Assembly: GCF_004403305.1 (NCBI RefSeq)
Contig: NZ_SOHE01000016.1
Span: 1-64,000, forward strand
Length of the DNA stretch: 64,000 nucleotides
Reading direction: 5' to 3'
Source of the DNA: Cryobacterium frigoriphilum
GTDB lineage: Bacteria > Actinomycetota > Actinomycetes > Actinomycetales > Microbacteriaceae
The translations under genes were made by a program, and so were the position numbers. Of the stretch, positions 38,740-46,946 are shown piece by piece; within the stretch, counting starts at the first letter, position 1; each line of letters starts with the position of its first letter. The notes beneath the pieces were generated by a model. The model did no database searches and was not told where the DNA came from. It saw only the letters and a list, made by a program, of their open reading frames with translations.

Positions 38740-39327
38740 TCAGAGGGTCTCGAGCAGCTCGGCCATGACGGCGATTTCTGCGGTCTGAGTCTCGACGATG
38801 GCGGTGGCCAGGGCGATGGCATCCGGGTTGTCACCGTCGTTGATCTCAAGCTGGGCCATGGCCACGGCGCCCTCGTGGTGCAGGGTCATCTGCTGCAGAA
38901 AGAGGATGCTTGCCTCGGTGCCCGAGGCGTCCTGCAGCATGGTCATGTCTTCGGCCGACATCATGCCGTCGGAACCGGCGCTGTGGTCCATGCCGGACAT
39001 GGCGTCTTCTTCGGCGTCCCACTCGGTCAGCCAGGCTTGCAGCTGGGCAATTTCGGGCTCCTGAGCGGCCTTGATATCGGCGGCGAGGTCGACGACGTCT
39101 TGCTCGATGCCATCCTTGGCGAGCAGGTCGTCGCTCATCTCGACGGCCTGTTCGTGGTGCGGAATCATCATCTGGGCGAAGGTGACGTCGGCGGTGCCGA
39201 ATGCCGTGGTCGCGCTCGAGGCCGACGGTGAGGAATCGGCGGCGGGGCTGGTGCTGGCGCAGGAGCTGAGCGTGAGGGCTGCCGCCACGGAGAGGGCGGC
39301 GAAGAGTGCGGTACGGGTCGTGAGCAT
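38740..39327 (-). CDS. DUF305 lipoprotein
   Basis: 195 residues: lipoprotein leader with lipobox LSSC, Ser/Ala linker, then a DUF305 ferritin-like helical domain with two copies of the metal-binding-type helix (MMIPHHEQAVEMSD and MTLHHEGAVAMAQ), separated by a Met/His/Asp-rich loop (DAMSGMDHSAGSDGMM). His-His and Met residues suggest metal, probably copper, binding; this is inferred from composition and neighbours. It is the first gene of the tightly packed run toward copB. Confidence 0.9.
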   Translation of the reverse strand: MLTTRTALFAALSVAAALTLSSCASTSPAADSSPSASSATTAFGTADVTFAQMMIPHHEQAVEMSDDLLAKDGIEQDVVDLAADIKAAQEPEIAQLQAWLTEWDAEEDAMSGMDHSAGSDGMMSAEDMTMLQDASGTEASILFLQQMTLHHEGAVAMAQLEINDGDNPDAIALATAIVETQTAEIAVMAELLETL

Positions 39328-39418
39328 GGTTCATCCATTCGTCGTGTGTGTTGTGTGACCGGGGGCCGTGGGTGCGGCGAAGCGACGTGGCCCGGTGGGG
39401 CCACGATGCGGTCACGGT

Positions 39419-39847
39419 CTAGACGCGACTGATGCAGAGCAGGGTGAGGCCGGGGCGTGGCGCCGGCACGGTGACGGTACGCCAGACCACACCGCGTGCT
39501 GCGCCACCGGCATCGAGCAGGCGGCGATAGGTCGCCGGGCGCCGCCTCAGGAACACCGAGACGACGAGGGTGAGCAGCAGAACGCAGGTCATGGCGAGCA
39601 GGGCGCAGTCGAGCAGCCCGTCGCCGGCGCCGAACGTGAGGGTCGCGACCGCGGGAGCCGCCAGGGTGATGACGGCCAGGGTCACAGCTTCATCGGCGTG
39701 ATGGGCGGCCATCGGCGAGCTCGATACGGACGATGCGCCATGCATCTCGTGTCCGGTCATCTGGCAGTGCAGGGCGAACATCCCCAGGAGCAGACCGGCG
39801 AGGGCCAGTAGGGCCACCACAGGGCGTGCCGTGCGATCCTGCGTCAT
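39419..39847 (-). CDS. DUF6153-like membrane protein
   Basis: 142 residues with two membrane spans (VVALLALAGLLLGMFALHC and LLAMTCVLLLTLVVSVFLR) and a His/Met-containing outer loop (CQMTGHEMHG, MAAHHADEA). The layout fits the DUF6153 family found beside copper genes in actinobacteria. ATG 39847 is used; the longer frame upstream runs into the intergenic inverted repeat. Role unknown, perhaps copper binding. Confidence 0.72.
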   Translation of the reverse strand: MTQDRTARPVVALLALAGLLLGMFALHCQMTGHEMHGASSVSSSPMAAHHADEAVTLAVITLAAPAVATLTFGAGDGLLDCALLAMTCVLLLTLVVSVFLRRRPATYRRLLDAGGAARGVVWRTVTVPAPRPGLTLLCISRV

Positions 39848-39886
39848 GTCACCCCTGTCGTGAGTCTCCCTGAACCATACTCCGTT

Positions 39887-39966
39887 ACGAAAAGCGGATG
39901 CGGCGTGCGAGGGTGTCCGTTTCATCCGCTATTCGACCGCGAAACGCCATCGTGTCCGCTTTTCGT
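39887..39966. repeat. intergenic inverted repeat with alternative hairpins
   Basis: Arms ACGAAAAGCGGA (39887-39898) and TCCGCTTTTCGT (39955-39966) enclose 56 bases. An inner pair, AGCGGATG (39893-39900) with CATCCGCT (39923-39930), shares bases with the left arm, so two exclusive structures are possible. It separates the DUF6153 gene start from the mazF end. Confidence 0.65.
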
Positions 39967-39970
39967 GCGC

Positions 39971-40318
39971 CTAAATGCCGAGCACGAGGCGGATGCCGTC
40001 GGCGACCTTGGACAACACGTAGTTCGGTGCGTGCCCCACCGGGTGCGGGTCCAGGAACTCCCGACTGATCGGACCAATCTGAGACACCACCGCGACCGAA
40101 TCCTTGCCGAGTCCTGAACCGTCCACCGGTATGAGCACGTTTCCCGGGAACGCTTCGAGGGCAAGGTTGGATGTCACGGGCACCACGAGCACCGTGGCAA
40201 TCTCGGTGGCGAGCAGCCAGCCATCTTGCACGACGAGGGCCGGCCGGCGCGTGGCCGGTTCTGAGCCACCGGGAGATCCGAAATCGACCCATACGATATC
40301 GCCGCGGGCGATCACCAC
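39971..40318 (-). CDS. mazF: MazF/PemK-family toxin
   Basis: 115-residue predicted sequence-specific endoribonuclease. The family start RGDIVWVDFGSPGGSEPATRRPALVVQ and the VVPVTSNL strand are present, with PISREFLDP near the C-terminus. GTG 40318 overlaps the antitoxin end by 7 bases, giving the usual antitoxin-first order. Activity would be neutralised by the upstream RHH protein. Confidence 0.88.
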   Translation of the reverse strand: MVIARGDIVWVDFGSPGGSEPATRRPALVVQDGWLLATEIATVLVVPVTSNLALEAFPGNVLIPVDGSGLGKDSVAVVSQIGPISREFLDPHPVGHAPNYVLSKVADGIRLVLGI

Positions 40319-40557
40319 TGCGTGCCCTCACGCACGATGCGTTCTGCTTCGGGCAGGAAGGGGCTATCGGCGGCGGGCTGCCCGACGCGTGCGATGACCG
40401 CGTTTGCCAGAGCGGTCAGCTCCGCTTTCCCCTCAAGCTCTTCGGCGAGGCGGTGGCCGGCGAGGCGGTAGAACTCTGAACGGTTCATTCCATGTCTCGC
40501 CGCCAGCCTGTCAAAGCGTTCGAAATCGCCGTCGGGTATCGAAATCGCGGTTTTCAT
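40312..40557 (-). CDS. ribbon-helix-helix antitoxin (MazE-like)
   Basis: 81 residues. The N-terminal MKTAISIPDGDFERFDRLAARHGMNRSEFYRLA is a ribbon-helix-helix DNA-binding module; the rest would wrap the toxin. ATG 40557 lies 6 bases after a TATACT -10 element, suggesting a leaderless transcript, and a palindrome overlaps that -10, fitting self-repression. It overlaps mazF. Confidence 0.88.
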   Translation of the reverse strand: MKTAISIPDGDFERFDRLAARHGMNRSEFYRLAGHRLAEELEGKAELTALANAVIARVGQPAADSPFLPEAERIVREGTQW

Positions 40558-40563
40558 GCTGAA

Positions 40564-40580
40564 AGTATAACTTGTTATAC
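40564..40580 (-). promoter_or_regulatory. toxin-antitoxin promoter/operator palindrome
   Basis: GTATAAC-TT-GTTATAC (40565-40580) with the minus-strand -10 TATACT at 40569-40564. A protein bound to the palindrome would block the promoter. Confidence 0.65.
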
Positions 40581-40628
40581 CTAGGATCGTCAGGCCAGGC
40601 TGGCAATCAACTGATTGCCCACAACTGT

Positions 40629-40640
40629 ATTGTGCACAAT
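40629..40640. promoter_or_regulatory. OhrR-type operator candidate
   Basis: ATTGTGCACAAT, a perfect 12-base palindrome 17 bases before the MarR-family gene start. Position and AT-rich ends fit autoregulation by OhrR. Confidence 0.55.
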
Positions 40641-40656
40641 GTGTTAGCGTCAGACT

Positions 40657-41115
40657 GTGGCTCACACAAACCCGATCAGTACCGCGCCGATCCCCGTGCT
40701 CGACGAGCAGATCTGCTTTGCGCTCTACAGCGCCTCCCGCGCCATCACCGCCCGCTACCGCGACCTGCTCGAGCCGCTCGGCCTGACGTACCCGCAGTAT
40801 CTGGTGCTGCTCCTGCTCTGGGAATCCGAACCGGCCACCGTGACGCGCCTCGGCGAGCGGCTGCACCTGGACTCGGGCACGCTCTCACCGTTGCTGCGTC
40901 GCATGCAAGCGGCGGGTCTGGTCACCCGCAGTCGTCTGCCGCACGACGAGCGCAGCGTGCAGGTGTCGCTGACCGAGCGCGGCAGCACGCTGCGGCACGA
41001 GGCGCGCGGCATCACCGACCTCGTCTGCGCCGCCACCGGCTCGGGGCTTGCCGATCTGCAGGCCCTGCGGGCGCAGGTCACCCTGCTCGATGACCACGTT
41101 CGTGCCTCGCACTGA
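40657..41115 (+). CDS. ohrR: MarR-family organic peroxide sensor OhrR
   Basis: 152-residue winged-helix repressor. The N-terminal reactive cysteine of OhrR is in LDEQICFALYSASRAITARY, and the helix LGLTYPQYLVLLLLWE and wing LPHDERSVQVSLTERG are typical. Oxidation of this Cys by organic hydroperoxides would release DNA and induce the neighbouring osmC/ohr gene 49 bases downstream. GTG start. Confidence 0.9.
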   Translation: MAHTNPISTAPIPVLDEQICFALYSASRAITARYRDLLEPLGLTYPQYLVLLLLWESEPATVTRLGERLHLDSGTLSPLLRRMQAAGLVTRSRLPHDERSVQVSLTERGSTLRHEARGITDLVCAATGSGLADLQALRAQVTLLDDHVRASH

Positions 41116-41164
41116 CTTCCTTTCCAGCCCCAACCCGCACGACAACAGAAATGGAACCACCGCT

Positions 41165-41617
41165 ATGCCTACACGTACCGCACGCACCGCATGGAACGGC
41201 AGCCTCGAGGCCGGCGAGGGTCAGGTTGAACTGACCAGCTCGCAGCTCGGAACCTACGACGTGTCCTTTCCCACGCGCACGTCCGACACCGCCAACGGCT
41301 TCACGAGCCCCGAAGAGCTGCTCGGCGCCGCGCACTCCGCCTGCTACGCCATGCAGCTCTCCGCCGTACTGACCGCGGCCGGCGGCACCGTCGACGCCCT
41401 CGACGTGCAGGCCGACGTCTCGATCGGCGCCGACCCGGCCGGCGGATTCATGCTCACCGGCATCACTCTGACCGTGCGCGGTGAAGTGACCGGCCTTGAC
41501 AGCGACGCCTTCCTGGCCGCCGCGAACGAAGCCAAGAGCGGATGCCCCGTCAGCAAGGCCCTGACCGGCGTGGACATCAGCCTCGACGCCGAGCTCGTGG
41601 TCGCGCAGACCGTCTAA
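41165..41617 (+). CDS. OsmC/Ohr-family thiol peroxidase
   Basis: 150 residues. The two redox cysteines are in AAHSACYAMQLS and SGCPVSKAL; the first follows the conserved GAAHSAC and the catalytic Arg is in FPTRTSD. It reduces organic hydroperoxides to alcohols. Sequence around the cysteines looks more OsmC-like than Ohr-like. It follows ohrR, ending in a very strong hairpin. Confidence 0.92.
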   Translation: MPTRTARTAWNGSLEAGEGQVELTSSQLGTYDVSFPTRTSDTANGFTSPEELLGAAHSACYAMQLSAVLTAAGGTVDALDVQADVSIGADPAGGFMLTGITLTVRGEVTGLDSDAFLAAANEAKSGCPVSKALTGVDISLDAELVVAQTV

Positions 41618-41626
41618 CCCCGATAA

Positions 41627-41678
41627 AAGCGGATGCCCGGGGGCCGACGACGTGTCGTCGGCCCCCGGGCATCCGCTT
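41627..41678. terminator. 25-base perfect hairpin, bidirectional terminator
   Basis: Arms at 41627-41651 and 41654-41678 are exact reverse complements with a 2-base centre; AAAA precedes and TTGT follows. It separates the convergent osmC and PRISE-reductase genes. The stem ends contain GCGGATGC/GCATCCGC. Confidence 0.9.
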
Positions 41679-41692
41679 GTCCGGTGCTCGTG

Positions 41693-42799
41693 CTAGGCCA
41701 GCGGAGGGATCAACCGCTCACTCCGGTAGCGGTCAAAGAGTGCGGTGAAGCTGTCGATGGTGCGGTGATGGCTCGTGAAGCCCGCCAGCCGGCTCTTGCT
41801 CACATCGGTGACGACCTCGATCGTGCGGCCGAGGTCGGCGTCGGTGTGCCACCAGGACGCCAGGCGGGAGACATCCGCTTCGGCGAGGCTGTGCTCGGCG
41901 GCGATGCCGGCCCACACCTCGTCGATGCCCTGCATCTGCTGCTCGAGGGGCTGCGGCACCGCGCCCGGGCCGACGGGCTCGACTCCGAACTGTGCGGCCA
42001 GCTGCGACCACAGGCGGCGCCAGCGAAAAACATCGCCGTTGACCACGTTGAAGGCCTCGTCGCGGCCGGCTGTGTGGGTGGCGGCCCAGAACATCTGCTC
42101 GGCCAGAATGGTGGCGTCGGTGACATCGGTCAGGCCATTCCACTGCATCTCGCTGCCGGGAAACACGAAGGGTCGGTCAAGCGACCGGCAGATCGACGCG
42201 TATACGGCGAGCGTGAGGCCCATGTTCATGAGGTTGCCCACGGCGTGGCCGATCATGGTGTGGGAGCGGTGCACCGACCAGGTGAAACCCTGAGCGGCCG
42301 CGGCCGCGAAGAGGGCGTCCTCCTGCGCGTAGTAGAAGTTGGGGGCGTCAAGGCGCGGCTCTTCTTCGCGGAACGGGGTATCGGGCATGTTGCCCTGCCC
42401 GTAGGCCTCGAACGGTCCGAGGTAGTGCTTCAACCCGGTCACCAGGGCGACGTGCTCGAGGGGCGCGTCGGTGAGTGCCGCCAGCAGGTCGCGCACCATG
42501 CCGCCGTTCACGACGATGTTCTGCTGTTCCGTCGCCTGCCGGGACCACGCCGTGAAGAAGACGTGGCTGGGGCGTTCGGGTGCCAGGACCCGCTTGAGGT
42601 CGTCGGCGGATCGCAGGTCGGCCGTCAGCCAGCGCACGCCCTCACGGGGCAGGCCGGGGCGGCGGCTGAGCGCGAGCACGTTCCAGCCGGCCTCCCGGAG
42701 TTCATCGGTGACGGCCGAGCCGCTGATCCCGGTCGCGCCCACGACGAGTGCGGTGCGGGCTTCCGTGGTGGGCAGGGGAGTGTTCTGTGCAGAAGTCAT
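41693..42799 (-). CDS. PRISE-like SDR family NAD(P)H-dependent reductase
   Basis: 368 residues of the atypical long SDR group related to progesterone 5-beta-reductase/iridoid synthase. The nucleotide-binding motif is GATGISGSAV; THVFFTAW-type and ALVTGLKHYLGPFEAYG motifs follow, and the catalytic Tyr is in NFYYAQEDAL. Such enzymes reduce enones; substrate here unknown. ATG 42799 (MTSAQNTPLP). It stands apart from its neighbours, 79 bases after the lipoprotein gene. Confidence 0.85.
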   Translation of the reverse strand: MTSAQNTPLPTTEARTALVVGATGISGSAVTDELREAGWNVLALSRRPGLPREGVRWLTADLRSADDLKRVLAPERPSHVFFTAWSRQATEQQNIVVNGGMVRDLLAALTDAPLEHVALVTGLKHYLGPFEAYGQGNMPDTPFREEEPRLDAPNFYYAQEDALFAAAAAQGFTWSVHRSHTMIGHAVGNLMNMGLTLAVYASICRSLDRPFVFPGSEMQWNGLTDVTDATILAEQMFWAATHTAGRDEAFNVVNGDVFRWRRLWSQLAAQFGVEPVGPGAVPQPLEQQMQGIDEVWAGIAAEHSLAEADVSRLASWWHTDADLGRTIEVVTDVSKSRLAGFTSHHRTIDSFTALFDRYRSERLIPPLA

Positions 42800-42878
42800 T
42801 GATAGGCGTAACGCGCTCGGTACGCGTGCCATTCCCGGGGCCCGAGCGCAGCATCCGTCGCCACGGCGGGCGACACTG

Positions 42879-43547
42879 TTAGGGAGCCGGGCGCAGCGCG
42901 GGCTGCAGAATGACGACGTCGGGGCCGTACCGCTCATCGAGCAGGGCCTGCACGGTTCCGTTGTCGAAGATCACGTCGACGAAGAGGTAGCCGTGATCGA
43001 TGTAGCTGCCGAGGGCTTCGACGTCGTTCGGCAGTTGCAGTTCGGCCTGGATGCTCTCCAATTCGGCCTGCTCGGTGTTGCCGGGCCGGCTGCCGTCGCG
43101 TCGCGCATCCTCGATCGGCATGGCGTCGTAGAGCGAGAGCGGAATCGGGGGCTTCGTGGTGGTGAGGCTGGTGCCGTCCCAGGTGCCGAACACCGCGTAG
43201 GTTCCCCACGTCACGTTCGACACGGTTTCCGACTGGGTAGCGGATGCCCAATCCCACCCGAGCACGGTCGGCCCACCGCATTGAGGAGGGTACGACTGGG
43301 CGATGGCGCCGAGGCAGAGCTCGGGGTCGGCGTCACCGACCTGGATGACGGTTCCCTGGCCGATCAGCTCGGTGCCGGCATCCGCCGTGGGCGGTGTGCT
43401 TCCGGCCGAGGCACCGTTCGCGCACCCGGTCAGCAGCAGGGCGGCGCCGACGACCACCGCAACCACCCCGGGGGTCTGGCGGCGCCGAAAGCGCCGGGCG
43501 GTCGAGCGGGCAGGGCCCGCGGGTGTGCCGATCACGGGTTTGCGCAC
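42879..43547 (-). CDS. putative lipoprotein, unknown function
   Basis: 222 residues with a basic start, hydrophobic segment and lipobox LLTGC (near residue 43), then a globular part with a Cys pair (LCLGAIAQSYPPQCGGP) that may form a disulfide. No family recognised. GTG 43547. It lies between the reductase and the carboxylase operon, on the same strand as both. Confidence 0.75.
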   Translation of the reverse strand: MRKPVIGTPAGPARSTARRFRRRQTPGVVAVVVGAALLLTGCANGASAGSTPPTADAGTELIGQGTVIQVGDADPELCLGAIAQSYPPQCGGPTVLGWDWASATQSETVSNVTWGTYAVFGTWDGTSLTTTKPPIPLSLYDAMPIEDARRDGSRPGNTEQAELESIQAELQLPNDVEALGSYIDHGYLFVDVIFDNGTVQALLDERYGPDVVILQPALRPAP

Positions 43548-43622
43548 GGCGCCACCTTTCGTCGCTTGGTTCCTGGCCGTTGATCCATTGTGGCGCGCCG
43601 CGCCTGAAGGCGTGCTGCGGAT

Positions 43623-44453
43623 CTACGGCAGGGTGGCGAGGCGGGCCAGCACGTGCTCGGGAACCGCCGCTGCCGGAATTTCGGCGAGCAGAAATTCGCC
43701 CGCCGGCGGCTCGTCGACGCTGCTGCCCGGCCAGAACCCGGCCGGAATCACGACGCCGGCTGGCCGGTCGAGTTCGGCGCCAACCCCGGAGAGCTGCACG
43801 CCGTCGGCGCGACGCAGCCCGAGAGTCCAGCCGTAGTGGTCGGTGACGTTGCGCACCGGGGAATAGGTGTCGAGCGGTACCGAAACCGTGGTGTCGTCAC
43901 CGTCGTCCAGCGGGCGGTCGTCGAGCAGAACGGATGCCAGCGGCAGCCCCGCAAACGCGCGCAGCCAGTCCGCGACGTACATCGACGCGTTCTCGGCGTT
44001 GTCGGCGTCGAGGCCCGCGGCATCCGCTGCGCCGCTGAACCGATGCGTGCGCACCAGCCACTGCATCGGGGAGGGGATCTGCAGCACCACCGGCGCCCGC
44101 TGGGTCTTGCTGAAGGTGGTCGCGAACTCGACCGCGTCACGCAGCAGGTCGGCGTCGCCCAGCAGGGTGCGGAGCGCGAACCCGGTGCGGTTTCGGGCCG
44201 CCATCGCCTCGCGCAGTGCCTCGCTCGACCGCAGCCGATAGGCGTAGAACCGGTCGAGGTTCAGCAGGGCGAGGTCGCTCGACAGCAGCCCCTGGGCCTG
44301 CCCGAAGAAGTTGCAGTAGGCCATCGGCTCGCTCCACGGCACCGGTTTGCCCTGCAGCAAGACGGCCTGGGCGTAGTCGTGGGAGTCGACGAGCACGGCC
44401 CGGCGGCGACCAGAGGGTGGGGCGGCGATCACGGCGGCGAGCGAGAGGGTCAT
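43623..44453 (-). CDS. ApcE-like accessory protein of the carboxylase operon
   Basis: 276 residues, about 30 kDa, soluble, no signal or membrane segment. I do not recognise a domain by motif. Position (last gene of the five) and size match ApcE, the 34 kDa separate subunit I recall for acetophenone carboxylase. FFGQAQGLL and LQIPSPMQWLVRTHRFSG are notable stretches. AGGAG lies 5 bases before ATG 44453. A strong hairpin (44487-44531) separates it from the HyuB-type gene, suggesting a lower or separate expression level. Function inferred from context only. Confidence 0.65.
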   Translation of the reverse strand: MTLSLAAVIAAPPSGRRRAVLVDSHDYAQAVLLQGKPVPWSEPMAYCNFFGQAQGLLSSDLALLNLDRFYAYRLRSSEALREAMAARNRTGFALRTLLGDADLLRDAVEFATTFSKTQRAPVVLQIPSPMQWLVRTHRFSGAADAAGLDADNAENASMYVADWLRAFAGLPLASVLLDDRPLDDGDDTTVSVPLDTYSPVRNVTDHYGWTLGLRRADGVQLSGVGAELDRPAGVVIPAGFWPGSSVDEPPAGEFLLAEIPAAAVPEHVLARLATLP

Positions 44454-44486
44454 GGGGTCTCCTATATATAGGTGTGTGCGGGGGTA

Positions 44487-44531
44487 CCCGGATGCCGGGC
44501 CGGGCTCGGGGAGCTCGGCCCGGCATCCGGG
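44487..44531. terminator. 16-base-pair hairpin inside the carboxylase operon
   Basis: CCCGGATGCCGGGCCG (44487-44502) pairs exactly with 44516-44531, loop 13 bases. No clear T-run on the minus strand, so it may be an attenuating or RNA-stabilising hairpin rather than a full stop. Confidence 0.6.
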
Positions 44532-44551
44532 CGGATTGCGGTGGCCTGGCC

Positions 44552-46903
44552 TTAGGACTTGTGCACGACCTCCTCGCCGTACTTCTGCTCGAGTTCGCGC
44601 ACGCGGGCCTCGAGCTTGCTGATCTTGAGCACCCGGCGGTCGGGAACCATGATGAGCGGCAGCTCCTCGAGCTTGCCCTTCACACGTTCGGGCTCGAGGC
44701 CGCCCCAGTGGGTGGCGAGCAGCTCGTCGTCGTTGTCCTGACCCCAGGATCCGAAGTAGAGCAGATCGGTCGGCGGCTCCTCGGTGACGAATTCCTTGAC
44801 GAAGTCCGCGTAGGGCGTGCCGCGGCTGATGCGATCCCGCCGCATCTGCGCGCGCAGTTCGATCGTGGCCTGCTCGTGCACGACGTAGGTTCCGGGCTCC
44901 CAGACCACGCCGTACATGGTCGTGGCGGTGTGGGCGCTGATGCGATCGAGTTCGAGGTCGGTCACCACGAGCTCAGGGTCGCGTTCGAGCACGTCACCGT
45001 AGCCGCCGCCGGCGCCCTGGGCGATCATGTACAGCTCGCCCTCCTTGGCCACGTCGAACTGCAGCCCCATGTGCGCGGACTGGTAGTCGCCGCCCTCGAA
45101 CGGCTGCTCGTTCATGACGCGTTCCATCGACAGGTTGAACTGTGAGGGGTCCTTCTTGATCACGTCGTAGATGTTGATGTTCTTCACCATCGCGAGCGGA
45201 TACACCGGGCAGCCGTAGCCGCCGAACATGCCAGGCACCGAGGAGAACTTGGATCCGCTCGTCACGGTCATGAAACCCCAGCTGGGTGTGCCGCGAGAGG
45301 CGACGATCATCTCGTAGCCCATGCCGCCGCGAAACTTGCCGAAGCCCTGGTTGTCGCGCACCAGACGCTTGCTCACGAGCTGCAGGAACGGAACTTCTTC
45401 TTCCATGACCTCCTGCTCGCCGATGTCGGCCATCGCGCAGAACAGCGGAGCCACGGCATCCTCACCGTCGCGGAACGCCTTCGCGCCGCCGCCCATGCCG
45501 TTGAGGTCGGCGCACAGGTTGCCGACCTGCTCGCCGTTCTGGGTGGTGCCGCCCCACAGAAAGTCGTTGATCTGGTTGAACCAGGGCGCCACGACGTTCG
45601 AGTACTTCTGCGGCGAGGAGAACTGCATCTTGGCGAACGCCGTCTGCAGGGCCGAGAACCCGCGGAAGGAGGCCTGCAGCGACTGGCCGACCGGGGCGTC
45701 GTAGCCGGCATCCGCCCAGCTGTGCTCCTCGGTGATGACCTCGATCGGCGACAGGGCGCCGGTCGAGCGGGGCAGGTCGGGCCACCAGTACGACAAAATG
45801 GCCTGCGCCATGAACGACTTCGTCGAGGCGAGCGGAGAGTTGATTGCCCGGTTCAGAATTTCCGGGCCGGTTCCGGTGAGGTCGACGATCATCCGCTCAC
45901 CCTTGATGGTGATCTTGCAGGCGAACTTGATCAGGATGTTCTCTTTGAGCGTCGAGTCGACGAACTGGTTGAAGGTGACCGTGCCGTCGGGCAGCTCCCC
46001 GATGCGGCGCTTGACCTCGGTCTCGACGTCTTCGACGGTGACCCGCAGCGAGGCCACGAAGGTCTCCTGGCCGACCTCGTCGATCAGGCGGTCGACGGTG
46101 TCCATGATGCGGCGCACCGCGCCCATCTTCACCTTGATGTCGGCGAGCATGAGCTTGGGGTCGCGGGTGGAGTGCTGCAGAAAGGTCAGCAGGTCGCGGC
46201 GCAGGTGGCCCTTCTCGACGATCTTGATCGGCGAGGCCCGCAGGCCGTCGTCGAATGGGGTCTCCGAGCCCGACGGCATGCCGCCGGGCTCGCAGGCGCC
46301 GTTCTCGCCCTCGTGGATGGTCGCGCCGACCCAGGCGATGATGATGCCGCCGCGAATGACGGGCACGAGCATCGACTGGTCGGTGTTGTGCACCATGCCG
46401 AAGCGCGAGTCGTTGTGGAAGAAGCCGTCGCCCTCGTTGATGCCGACGGTCGGTTCGTCCTTCCAGTTCTTCATGATGTAGCGGATGGGGTGGTGCAGCA
46501 CGGCGGAGAAGGCGATCACACCGCGGTTGGACAGGTAGGTGACGTCACCCTCGGCGGTGTAGACCGCGCAGGAGAGGTCGGCCCACTTGGCGCCGGGGGC
46601 GGCGCCCATGCTCTCGCACATTTCGAAGGCCTCGTCGAGGGCGCCGGCCAGGCGCTTGCGGATGCGGTCGATCTCGATCGGGTCGATGCCCTGCGCGATG
46701 CACTCCTCTTCGTAGGCGGTGCGGGGCATGATCTCGTGGTGGCGCATGATGGCCGGGTCGGGTCCAAGAAAGAGGGTGGTCTCGTCCATGAACTTGTCGA
46801 CCCACTGCTGTTCCTGGTCGGTCAGCGCCTGATCGGAGTGGGCCTGGGCGTCGTTGTCGTCGTTTGAGCTGGCGGGTACGAAGTGGTCGGTTGTCAGTGT
46901 CAT
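44552..46903 (-). CDS. HyuB-type carboxylase subunit (acetone carboxylase alpha/ApcD-like)
   Basis: 783 residues. Large subunit of the acetone/acetophenone carboxylase-hydantoinase B family, expected to carry the carboxylation site. Recognisable blocks: HHEIMPRTAYEEE, FFHNDSRFGMVHNTDQS, CEPGGMPSGSETPFDDGLR, DLTGTGPEILNRAINSP and YGCPVYPLAMVKNINIYDVI. Length and the EQKYGEEVVHKS-type coiled C-terminus agree with acetone carboxylase alpha rather than plain hydantoinase. ATG 46903 has GGAG about 10 bases ahead. It follows the HyuA-type gene by 43 bases. Confidence 0.88.
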   Translation of the reverse strand: MTLTTDHFVPASSNDDNDAQAHSDQALTDQEQQWVDKFMDETTLFLGPDPAIMRHHEIMPRTAYEEECIAQGIDPIEIDRIRKRLAGALDEAFEMCESMGAAPGAKWADLSCAVYTAEGDVTYLSNRGVIAFSAVLHHPIRYIMKNWKDEPTVGINEGDGFFHNDSRFGMVHNTDQSMLVPVIRGGIIIAWVGATIHEGENGACEPGGMPSGSETPFDDGLRASPIKIVEKGHLRRDLLTFLQHSTRDPKLMLADIKVKMGAVRRIMDTVDRLIDEVGQETFVASLRVTVEDVETEVKRRIGELPDGTVTFNQFVDSTLKENILIKFACKITIKGERMIVDLTGTGPEILNRAINSPLASTKSFMAQAILSYWWPDLPRSTGALSPIEVITEEHSWADAGYDAPVGQSLQASFRGFSALQTAFAKMQFSSPQKYSNVVAPWFNQINDFLWGGTTQNGEQVGNLCADLNGMGGGAKAFRDGEDAVAPLFCAMADIGEQEVMEEEVPFLQLVSKRLVRDNQGFGKFRGGMGYEMIVASRGTPSWGFMTVTSGSKFSSVPGMFGGYGCPVYPLAMVKNINIYDVIKKDPSQFNLSMERVMNEQPFEGGDYQSAHMGLQFDVAKEGELYMIAQGAGGGYGDVLERDPELVVTDLELDRISAHTATTMYGVVWEPGTYVVHEQATIELRAQMRRDRISRGTPYADFVKEFVTEEPPTDLLYFGSWGQDNDDELLATHWGGLEPERVKGKLEELPLIMVPDRRVLKISKLEARVRELEQKYGEEVVHKS

Positions 46904-46946
46904 TGTTCTCAAGCTCCTTTGCTTGTCTACAGAAAAAGTTCGGGAT

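Noticed and set aside
41627..41678. operator for a regulator
   Set aside because: A 25-base perfect stem flanked by A and T runs between convergent genes is better explained as a terminator.
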